25,103 bases of DNA from an uncultured Candidatus Berkelbacteria bacterium (GTDB taxonomy: Bacteria > Patescibacteriota > UBA1384 > CAILIB01): positions 1-25,103 of the forward strand of contig CALBLZ010000097.1 of the NCBI GenBank assembly GCA_937895715.1, in the 5' to 3' direction. Below, piece by piece: positions 7,987 through 14,840 of this stretch; position 1 is the first letter of the stretch, and the number at the start of each line of letters is the position of its first letter. The translations under genes and the position numbers were made by a program. Under the pieces are notes generated by a model that had not been told where the DNA came from, searched no databases, and worked only from the letters and a program-made list of their open reading frames with translations.

Positions 7987-10725
7987 ATGGCCCTACCATT
8001 CCTCGATAAGCTACTGGCCGACCCATCACGTTCGTTCTTGCGCAAACATGCCAAGACGATTCAACGTATAAATGATCTTGAGGCAGAGATTTCCAAGCTC
8101 ACCGATGCTGAACTTGCTGATAAAACACTAGAATTCCGGGAGCGGGTTGCTGCTAAACTTGCCCCAGAAGAAGTTGACCCACTCGAAATGCTCGACGATG
8201 AAAAGGTCGAGGACATTCACGACAAGCTCCGCGAGAAAAAACAGATAAATGCTATTCTCGACCCGCTGCTCCCAGAAGCTTTCGCGGTTATCCGCGAGGC
8301 GGCTAAGCGTACTGTAGGGGAGCGTCACTTCGACGTGCAGCTCTTGGGTGGAATCGCCCTTCACAATGGTGCCATCGCCGAAATGCGCACTGGTGAAGGT
8401 AAAACTTTGGTGGCAACCCTCCCGCTCTACCTTAACTCCCTTGTTGGTCGTGGGGCACAGTTAATCACGGTTAACGACTACTTGGCTCGTATTGGTATTG
8501 AACACTACGGGCCAGCCTACGAGTTTCTCGGCCTGACAGTTGGCTTAGTTGTGCATGATGCTTCCTACCGGTACGAGAAGGGTGAGTTTGTGCGCGTTAC
8601 CCGCATGGAAGCCTACGCCTGCGATATTACCTATGGTACAAACAACGAGTTTGGCTTCGACTACCTGCGCGACAACATGGCGCAGAGCGAAGACCAGCTC
8701 GCTCAGCGCGACCTCTACTTTGCGATTATCGACGAAGCTGACTCAATTCTTATCGACGAAGCCCGTACCCCACTGATCATCTCTGGGCCAGCCGAAGAGT
8801 CTTCGGACACGTACCAGCAGTTTGCCCGGCTGGTGCCGCGCTTGGTGCGTGAAACCGACTTCACCGTAGACGAAAAAGACCGCGCCGTTTCGCTTACCCA
8901 AGACGGTATTGCAAAGATGGAGCAGCTCCTTGGTGTAGAGAACATTTACGGTGATGATATTCAGCTTGCCTACCACCTTGAGGAATCACTTAAAGCGCAG
9001 ATTCTCTATAAGCGAGACAAAGACTACGTTGTCCAAGAAGGTGAAGTAGTAATCGTCGATGAGTTTACCGGTCGTCTTATGCCGGGGCGTCGCTACAGCG
9101 AAGGGCTTCACCAGGCTATCGAAGCTAAAGAGGGTGTGAGTGTACGGCGCGAGTCAAATACTCTTGCGACGATCTCCTTCCAAAACCTCTTCCGCATGTA
9201 CACCAAGCTGTCCGGTATGACCGGTACAGCACTCACCGAGGCCGAGGAGTTCCACAAAATTTACGGCCTCGACGTTGTGGCAATTCCAACCAACCAGCCA
9301 ATGATTCGCGCAGACAAGCCGGACCAAATCTTCAAGACCGAAGAGGGGAAGTATAAGTCGGTAGTTAAGGATATTCAGAGGATCACTGCTACAGGTCAGC
9401 CAATTCTGGTCGGTACTATTTCTGTAGAAAAGAATGAGTACCTCGGTGCCTTGCTAACGCGTGCGGGAGTAAAGCACGAGATTCTTAACGCTAAAAACCA
9501 CGAGCGCGAAGCAGATATTATTGCCCAAGCTGGTAAGCGAGGGTCTGTTACCCTTGCAACCAATATGGCCGGTCGCGGTACAGACATCATGCTTGGTGGG
9601 GTGCGTCCAACCAAACTCGACTTTACGAACGAAGACGGCAGGTTAGATGAGCCTGCCTACACCAAGGCCTTTGCTGCTTGGAAAGAAGCACACGACGACG
9701 TACTCAAGCTTGGTGGGCTGCACGTGCTCGGTACTGAGCGACACGAGTCACGACGTATCGATAACCAGCTCCGTGGACGTGCCGGGCGTCAGGGTGACCC
9801 TGGATCAAGTCAGTTCTACGTTTCAACCGAAGACGACCTCATGCGCATCTTTGGCGGAGACCGCTTCAAAAATTGGATGACGGCCATGGGCGTGCCGGAT
9901 GATGAACCCCTTGAACATAAAATGATTAGTCGATCGCTCGAGTCTGCGCAAAAGCGGGTAGAAGGTCATAACTTCGACATGCGCAAGCGTGTAACCCAGT
10001 TCGACGACGTACTCTCGCGTCACCGCGAGGTTATCTACCGCCGTCGCCGTAAGGCCTTAGTCCAGCACAGCGACATCACCGAGCTGGAAGAGGCGGTAGC
10101 TAACTCTCTGCGCATCGAAGCCCGCCACCTTACCGGATTGCATGCCTCTGGCTACCACACCGAGTGGGATCTAGAACGCCTTACCCGTGATATTGCTGCG
10201 CAGGTTGGTCTGGCTGAGTCTGAGCGCATAGGGTTACTCGATCAGTTAACGAAACACCAGAGCGATTCAGCGGTAGAAACCGAAGTTACGCATATTTTTG
10301 AGACAGCCTACAACCTCAAGCGTGAGTTGCTAGCAGCTGACTATACAGTAGCGGTTCGTAGCGTCTACCTGCAGACTATCGACATGCTCTGGGTGGAGCA
10401 CCTTAACGTTATGCAAGAGCTTCGTACAGGTATTGGTCTGCGAGGGTATGCTCAAGTCGATCCGCTCGTCGCCTACAAAGCAGAAGGGTTCCGCCTTTTC
10501 CAAAACTTGGTTGCCGCCATCGATATGCAAACCGCTCGAGTACTCTTACGGCTGCAGCGTGTTGAGCATGAGCCAGTCGGGGATCAGCCCGAGAGCCAAG
10601 AAAAGGGTGATGTTTCTAAAGTTGCTGCTAGTGTAAAAGTAGAAACGCAAGTAAACCTCGGCAAGAATGTGCGCGAGGTAACGCCAGGCAAGCAAAAGCA
10701 CAAGAAGAAAGGTAAGCGACGCTAA
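7987..10725 (+). CDS. secA: Preprotein translocase ATPase SecA
   Basis: SecA drives unfolded preproteins through SecYEG using ATP. The 912 residues show the expected order: an N-terminal helical part, Walker A MRTGEGKT, the DEAD-type Walker B IDEADSILIDEARTP, and GTISVEKNEYLGALL in the second nucleotide domain. The LATNMAGRGTDIMLGG and QLRGRAGRQGDPGSSQFY motifs follow, and a helical scaffold and wing domain with TIDMLWVEHLNVMQELR. The protein ends in a Lys/Arg-rich tail and lacks the C-terminal CxC...CH zinc-binding motif that recruits SecB in many bacteria. The ATG at 7987 gives the canonical MALPFLDKLL beginning; the upstream in-frame TTG at 7945 is unlikely. It is followed after one base by the HTH-membrane gene. 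Confidence 0.98.
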   Translation: MALPFLDKLLADPSRSFLRKHAKTIQRINDLEAEISKLTDAELADKTLEFRERVAAKLAPEEVDPLEMLDDEKVEDIHDKLREKKQINAILDPLLPEAFAVIREAAKRTVGERHFDVQLLGGIALHNGAIAEMRTGEGKTLVATLPLYLNSLVGRGAQLITVNDYLARIGIEHYGPAYEFLGLTVGLVVHDASYRYEKGEFVRVTRMEAYACDITYGTNNEFGFDYLRDNMAQSEDQLAQRDLYFAIIDEADSILIDEARTPLIISGPAEESSDTYQQFARLVPRLVRETDFTVDEKDRAVSLTQDGIAKMEQLLGVENIYGDDIQLAYHLEESLKAQILYKRDKDYVVQEGEVVIVDEFTGRLMPGRRYSEGLHQAIEAKEGVSVRRESNTLATISFQNLFRMYTKLSGMTGTALTEAEEFHKIYGLDVVAIPTNQPMIRADKPDQIFKTEEGKYKSVVKDIQRITATGQPILVGTISVEKNEYLGALLTRAGVKHEILNAKNHEREADIIAQAGKRGSVTLATNMAGRGTDIMLGGVRPTKLDFTNEDGRLDEPAYTKAFAAWKEAHDDVLKLGGLHVLGTERHESRRIDNQLRGRAGRQGDPGSSQFYVSTEDDLMRIFGGDRFKNWMTAMGVPDDEPLEHKMISRSLESAQKRVEGHNFDMRKRVTQFDDVLSRHREVIYRRRRKALVQHSDITELEEAVANSLRIEARHLTGLHASGYHTEWDLERLTRDIAAQVGLAESERIGLLDQLTKHQSDSAVETEVTHIFETAYNLKRELLAADYTVAVRSVYLQTIDMLWVEHLNVMQELRTGIGLRGYAQVDPLVAYKAEGFRLFQNLVAAIDMQTARVLLRLQRVEHEPVGDQPESQEKGDVSKVAASVKVETQVNLGKNVREVTPGKQKHKKKGKRR

Positions 10726-10726
10726 C

Positions 10727-11371
10727 ATGGCCCAGTTTGTGCAGCTCGATGTAGCAGCAAAGGAGGTAGGTAAGTCCGAGGTAACCCTTCGTCGGCTGAT
10801 TAAAAGCGGCAAAGTAGGGCACCGCAAAGAGAAAACTCTTACTGGATTCATCTACTTGGTAGATGTTGATCAGGTCCGGGCATACTATGAGCTAAATCAA
10901 GGAACCCCGATTGAGGTTGAGGCCGTAAGCTCCGAAGAAACCGCTGAAAAACCTGAGGTAGAACTCAATGAAGAGGAGCGAGAGCGTCGTGCAGAGGCCC
11001 GTGAAGCCAAGGCAATTCGGTTAGCTGTCACCGGAGAGTCAGGAAGCATGACTGAATACTGGCAGAAACGCGCGCAGGCGTTTGAGGAGCGCTACCACCG
11101 CGAACTTGCTCGTCATGCAGAAGCGCGTGAGGAGATGGGTGTGTGGCGCGGCAAGGCCGAGCAGGCTCAAGAGATGATCTCTAAGTTGCTTCCTGCACGT
11201 ACGCCGCGAGAAGAAGACGTGAAACAAGCACCTGCGGCGGCGGCCGAGGTTGATTCTGCTAAAAAAGAAAATTCTGTTTCGAATAGCCTAGTTGTGGCTT
11301 TGGTTGTTGTGCTGGTCTCTGCTGTTGCTTTTTTTGGCGGTGCAGCAATCTACTTACTCCAGGTTCGCTAG
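10727..11371 (+). CDS. Tail-anchored MerR/excisionase-type HTH protein
   Basis: This 214-residue protein combines three parts. Residues 1-55 form a DNA-binding-like helix-turn-helix and wing (VAAKEVGKSEVTLRRLIKSG, then FIYLVDVDQV). Residues about 75-165 are a charged coiled coil. Residues about 186-211 are a single hydrophobic helix at the very end, followed only by QVR. This implies a tail-anchored protein with the HTH in the cytoplasm. It starts one base after secA and is probably cotranscribed. Its UAG stop shares a CTAG tetramer with the convergent gene. Possible roles include a membrane-tethered regulator or a nucleoid-membrane link, or the HTH fold may bind protein instead of DNA. No ligand domain is seen. 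Confidence 0.7.
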   Translation: MAQFVQLDVAAKEVGKSEVTLRRLIKSGKVGHRKEKTLTGFIYLVDVDQVRAYYELNQGTPIEVEAVSSEETAEKPEVELNEEERERRAEAREAKAIRLAVTGESGSMTEYWQKRAQAFEERYHRELARHAEAREEMGVWRGKAEQAQEMISKLLPARTPREEDVKQAPAAAAEVDSAKKENSVSNSLVVALVVVLVSAVAFFGGAAIYLLQVR

Positions 11372-12270
11372 GCAGCGATTTTACGGGTTCCGGCACCTTT
11401 AAACTCAGGGTTAAATTTTACCGAGCGTCCATCTGTTGTTGGGTTAAAGTCACTAACTCCATGGACCGAGTCATTAGCGCCGTAGACCTCACGTTTGGCT
11501 ACTTTTGCCAGCTGATCGGCAATTGGTTGCGCTTCCGACGGGAGTTCATTGGCAGTTGTGTCGGGATCGGCCGCCGGGGTGCTGTCTGCCTGCTTATTAG
11601 GATCTGCTGCGGTCGAGCAAGAAAAGAGCACGATGCCGGCTCGTTCTTCAAGGTTGCTATCGAGCGTCTCTCCGAGTGTCGCCAAAGACGCTCTTGGTCT
11701 GGGGCCACTGTCAGCCTGCTTGTCCTCGCCCTCTTTTTGAGCGGTAAGCTTGTACGTAAGTTCTTGCTCCGGTCCAGTAGGTGCAGTTGCTGGGGCCTCG
11801 CCAAACTGTATTGAGACCGAGCTGCCGTGCCCGCCAATCATGCAGTACCCAGCTCTGCCGTGTGCCCGTGTTAGTTTTGCGGTGAGTTCCTGAGCCTCCT
11901 CCACTGTTCCAGCTTCTACGATGCGCATTTTAAAGCTGCCCCCAACCTGATTCTTGAGTTTAGCTAAGTTTTCTGGGCTATAGAATGCGCCATTATGGTC
12001 AGCCTTGGCAACTATGATCAGACCCCAAGGACCAGCATCGTCACGGCTGCGGGACATCTCAACAAGAACCTCTTTAGGGTAGCGGGCGAAGTGTTCAATA
12101 TTATAGTAGTCAGACAGGAATGCCGAAGCTCCCGGAGCCTCAGCGTCAACCTCACCACGCACCCTGTTGTCATCCGATTCGCTTAAATTTTTTTGCTCCT
12201 CGCTAATGACATCCTTACCGCTCTCTGCTTCGGTTTCTGCCTGGAGCGTGAGATCAAATACTTGCTTCAT
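11368..12270 (-). CDS. Putative clan CD (caspase-like) cysteine peptidase
   Basis: This 300-residue protein has an acidic, disordered-looking first 55 residues, then alternating strands and helices. Strand PWGLIIVAKA (81-90) and strand FKMRIVEAG come first, then YCMIGGHGSSVSIQFG with His-Gly (H148). After a charged insertion comes GIVLFSCSTAAD with Cys218 at a strand end, then a helix and KREVYGAND. A His-Gly motif followed by a Cys at the end of the next strand is the arrangement of clan CD peptidases (caspases, gingipains, C80, DUF4347-like). The inferred dyad is H148/C218. There is no signal peptide, so it is probably cytoplasmic. It starts two bases after the Phd-like gene, so the two form an operon. 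The fold assignment is by motif only. Confidence 0.55.
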   Translation of the reverse strand: MKQVFDLTLQAETEAESGKDVISEEQKNLSESDDNRVRGEVDAEAPGASAFLSDYYNIEHFARYPKEVLVEMSRSRDDAGPWGLIIVAKADHNGAFYSPENLAKLKNQVGGSFKMRIVEAGTVEEAQELTAKLTRAHGRAGYCMIGGHGSSVSIQFGEAPATAPTGPEQELTYKLTAQKEGEDKQADSGPRPRASLATLGETLDSNLEERAGIVLFSCSTAADPNKQADSTPAADPDTTANELPSEAQPIADQLAKVAKREVYGANDSVHGVSDFNPTTDGRSVKFNPEFKGAGTRKIAA

Positions 12271-12272
12271 GC

Positions 12273-12827
12273 CTAGGCGAGCGGCGAGCTGTTGGTTGGA
12301 TCAAACGGCCTTTCCTGGATGGATTCATCCATGTGGGGCTTTTCTTCTGTAGAAGCTGGGGTAACTGGGGCGGGAGCAGCAGCCACTGGTTCGGCAGCTG
12401 GCGTAGAGATCGGCATGCCGGCACTCGCTACTTCTGGCTCAGGGATGGCTGGTGGGGTATACGTTGGAAGGTTCATGGTTGGCGCACTAACCTCGGCGCT
12501 GACTTCGCTAGCTGGCAGGTCGGGAAGGCTTGAAGCAGGTTCGACAACAGGTGTAGCTGAGGCCATTGCTACCATAGGTTCGGCGGGGGTGGGAAGTGGC
12601 TCAGCGTTGGGTGATGGCACCATTACAGGGGCCATCGGCGTAACTGGTGTAACCTTCTTGCCGGTAAGTTCTTCGATGTGTTCAATATCAATTACCACTA
12701 CACGCGGCTTGTTACTGCGGGTAATAACAACAGGTTCTTTACTGCGGTCGACACTATCGATAATTTCACGGATCTGGCGAACCGCATCGTCCTCGGAGTA
12801 AATGTGGTCGAGTTCTACGTGGATCAT
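12273..12827 (-). CDS. Phd/YefM-like DNA-binding protein with long Pro/Ala-rich tail
   Basis: The 184 residues split in two. Residues 1-58 resemble the Phd/YefM antitoxin fold: a helix with DDAVRQIREIIDSVDRS, then the strand pair EPVVITRSNKPRVVVIDIE and the short helix HIEELTG. Residues 59-184 are low-complexity, rich in Pro, Ala, Val, Ser and Glu. In Phd-type antitoxins the N-terminal part binds the operator and a short disordered tail blocks the toxin. Here the tail is about 125 residues and no Doc, RelE or PIN toxin follows; the neighbour is instead the caspase-like protein. Autoregulation and partner control are therefore plausible but inferred. A TGGTATACT extended -10 lies upstream, divergent from the M16 gene. 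Confidence 0.65.
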   Translation of the reverse strand: MIHVELDHIYSEDDAVRQIREIIDSVDRSKEPVVITRSNKPRVVVIDIEHIEELTGKKVTPVTPMAPVMVPSPNAEPLPTPAEPMVAMASATPVVEPASSLPDLPASEVSAEVSAPTMNLPTYTPPAIPEPEVASAGMPISTPAAEPVAAAPAPVTPASTEEKPHMDESIQERPFDPTNSSPLA

Positions 12828-12854
12828 GGCATGAGGATTACTTTGTACGCTCCA

Positions 12855-12863
12855 AGTATACCA
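12855..12863 (-). promoter_or_regulatory. Extended -10 promoter of the Phd-like/caspase-like operon
   Basis: On the minus strand this reads TGGTATACT, an excellent extended -10. The ATG is 27 bases downstream. It faces away from the M16 promoter in the same 96-base gap. No clear -35 is seen. Confidence 0.5.
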
Positions 12864-12886
12864 AACTAGAAGGGAGACGTTCTACC

Positions 12887-12895
12887 TGGTATGCT
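12887..12895 (+). promoter_or_regulatory. Extended -10 promoter of the M16 peptidase cluster
   Basis: TGGTATGCT matches an extended -10 and lies 28 bases before the ATG at 12924. It is divergent from the promoter at 12855-12863, so a regulator binding the gap could affect both sides. Confidence 0.5.
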
Positions 12896-12923
12896 GAACC
12901 TAACGAATTTCTGAACACTTTGT

Positions 12924-14201
12924 ATGTCCCTCAACCATTCAGTTACTCTCGAAACACTTCCAAACGGCATCTCACTTGTTACTGTTCCGATGCCAAGCAC
13001 AGAAGCGGTCACGGTGCTCGTTTTTATGGGTGTTGGCTCACGCTTCGAAGCTGATAATCAGCAAGGTCTCGCTCACTTCACTGAGCACATGGTGTTCAAA
13101 GGTGGTGATCGGTACCCCTCCGCCCAGGCAATTGCCCAGGCACTCGATGCAGTAGGTGGGCATTTTAACGCCTTCACTGCGCAGGAATACACAGCTTTCT
13201 ATACTAAAGTTGCAGCACCAGACATTGCGGTTGGCATTGATGTGCTTTCCGACATGCTCCTTCATGCAAAGTTTCCAGCCGAAGAGCTCGAGAAAGAGAA
13301 GGGGGTGATTGTTGAGGAAATTAACATGTACGAAGACATGCCACAGGCAAAGGTGGATCAAACCTTTAGCACGCTTGCCTTTGGCGATACCCCGCTCGGT
13401 CGCCCAATTATCGGAACAAAGCACAGCGTTACGGCGTTTACCCCAGAAGATTTTCTGAAGTACCGCGAGCACTTCTACAAGGGCGGAGCGTGCACCATTG
13501 CAATCACCGGTTCGTTCGACCACGAACAGGTCCGTGCGCTCGTGCAAGAAAAGTTTGGCGCCATGCCGAGTGGTGAGGGAGCATCGTATGATAAAGCCCG
13601 CTATGCCAAGCGAGGACGAGTGGCCCTAGAAACCAAGCAGTCAGAGCAGACACACCTGATCCTCGGCGTTCCGAGTGTCTCAAGTACCGACGATCGGTAC
13701 TATGTACAAAAGCTGCTCTGTACTATTTTAGGCGGCACCATGAGCTCTCGGCTGTTTGTGTCAGTGCGTGAAGAACAGGGGTTATGCTACTACGTACATG
13801 CGAGCGCAGAGACCTACCTAGACACCGGAATGATTGTGGCTTCTGCCGGAGTAGATAACAATCGCTTGCCACAGGCAATTACCGCAATCCTCAAGGAATT
13901 CCGAAAGATTCGTGAGTTCGGTGTGAGTCCAGAAGAGCTCCAGCGCGGAAAACACTACCTACAGGGAGCAACGTTATTGGGGATGGAAGACTCCTTTGCG
14001 GTTGCCAACTACTACGCCAAGCAGCACCAGCTCGAGCGAACACTTCACACTCCGGCAGATGCACTCGAGAAGCTCAACGCCATTACCGCCGAAGATATTC
14101 AAAAGTTTGCGCATGCATTCTTTATCGATGAAGCATTGCACCTGGCTGTTATTGGGCCACATCACGACGTTCACGCACTAGAATCACTTCTTACCATCTA
14201 A
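12924..14201 (+). CDS. M16 family zinc metallopeptidase (processing-peptidase-like)
   Basis: This 425-residue protein has the inverted zinc site HFTEH (H51, E54, H55) and a downstream glutamate ligand in VIVEEINMYEDMP (about E131). The C-terminal half keeps the Arg/Tyr motif in SVREEQGLCYYVHA that closes over the substrate. All catalytic residues are present, so it should be an active M16B-type peptidase, related to mitochondrial processing peptidase beta and bacterial PqqL/YmxG-like enzymes. These cut peptides within a closed chamber made by two halves or a dimer. No signal peptide is seen, so it is probably cytoplasmic. It heads a same-strand series with ndk (9-base gap) and the glycosyltransferase. 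The natural substrate is unknown. Confidence 0.93.
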   Translation: MSLNHSVTLETLPNGISLVTVPMPSTEAVTVLVFMGVGSRFEADNQQGLAHFTEHMVFKGGDRYPSAQAIAQALDAVGGHFNAFTAQEYTAFYTKVAAPDIAVGIDVLSDMLLHAKFPAEELEKEKGVIVEEINMYEDMPQAKVDQTFSTLAFGDTPLGRPIIGTKHSVTAFTPEDFLKYREHFYKGGACTIAITGSFDHEQVRALVQEKFGAMPSGEGASYDKARYAKRGRVALETKQSEQTHLILGVPSVSSTDDRYYVQKLLCTILGGTMSSRLFVSVREEQGLCYYVHASAETYLDTGMIVASAGVDNNRLPQAITAILKEFRKIREFGVSPEELQRGKHYLQGATLLGMEDSFAVANYYAKQHQLERTLHTPADALEKLNAITAEDIQKFAHAFFIDEALHLAVIGPHHDVHALESLLTI

Positions 14202-14210
14202 CTACATCAC

Positions 14211-14831
14211 ATGCCCGGAAAGTACAAAACACACCCAATCGCAACCGAGAAGACCTTCATTATGGTTAAGCCGGATGGTGTAATGCGTGGCTTAGTCGGT
14301 GAAGTCATCAAGCGCTTTGAACAGCGCGGTCTCAAGCTCCTTGCTCTCAAAATGGTAGAGCCAGAGCGTGCTATGTTTGATGATTTCTATCCTAAGGAAG
14401 CGGCTTGGATTGAGCGACTCGGCACCAAGGGAATGAAAACCTTCGAAGACAACGGCCTGGATGTAAAGAAAGAAATGGGCACTGACGATCCAAAAGAAAT
14501 CGGCACCATGGTTCGCAAAGGTCTCATCGACTTTATGTGCATGGGTCCAGTTATCCCGATGGTATTTGAGGGCCTTCACGCTGCCACTCTCGGCCGTAAG
14601 CTGGTTGGCCACACCTTCCCACACCTTGCTGATCCTGGAACCATTCGCGGCGACTTTGCACACGACACTCCAGCCTCTGCCAACATCGAAAATCGCAGCA
14701 TCTTTAACGTGGTGCACGCTTCAGAAAGCCGAGAAGATGCAGAAAAAGAGATCGCACACTGGTTCAAGCCAGAAGAGCTGCATGACTATGATCGTGCCGA
14801 CCACGTGATTATGTTCGGCGACAAGCGCTAA
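14211..14831 (+). CDS. ndk: Nucleoside diphosphate kinase, long form with insertion
   Basis: This enzyme balances nucleoside triphosphates by passing phosphate through a catalytic histidine. The start has TFIMVKPDGVMRGLVGEV, and the active-site histidine lies in NVVHASES near residue 168, followed by the usual HWFKPEEL. Other conserved pieces are ATLGRKLVG and DPGTIRGDFA. At 206 residues it is about 55-60 longer than the usual 140-150. The extra length is a central insertion at roughly residues 62-112, between the first helix pair and FEGLHAA. Long NDKs with such an insertion are known in some archaea and CPR bacteria. The gene lies nine bases after the M16 gene and nine before the polyprenyl-phosphate transferase gene. 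Confidence 0.95.
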   Translation: MPGKYKTHPIATEKTFIMVKPDGVMRGLVGEVIKRFEQRGLKLLALKMVEPERAMFDDFYPKEAAWIERLGTKGMKTFEDNGLDVKKEMGTDDPKEIGTMVRKGLIDFMCMGPVIPMVFEGLHAATLGRKLVGHTFPHLADPGTIRGDFAHDTPASANIENRSIFNVVHASESREDAEKEIAHWFKPEELHDYDRADHVIMFGDKR

Positions 14832-14840
14832 GATATCTCC

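Noticed and set aside
12292..12801. A 169-codon open frame on the plus strand
   Set aside because: It is the reverse complement of the Phd-like gene. Its Gly/Ser/Ala-rich translation mirrors the Pro/Ala-rich tail, and it has no start signal.
13038..13547. A 169-codon open frame on the minus strand
   Set aside because: It is antisense to the zinc-site half of the M16 peptidase and has no promoter or family features.
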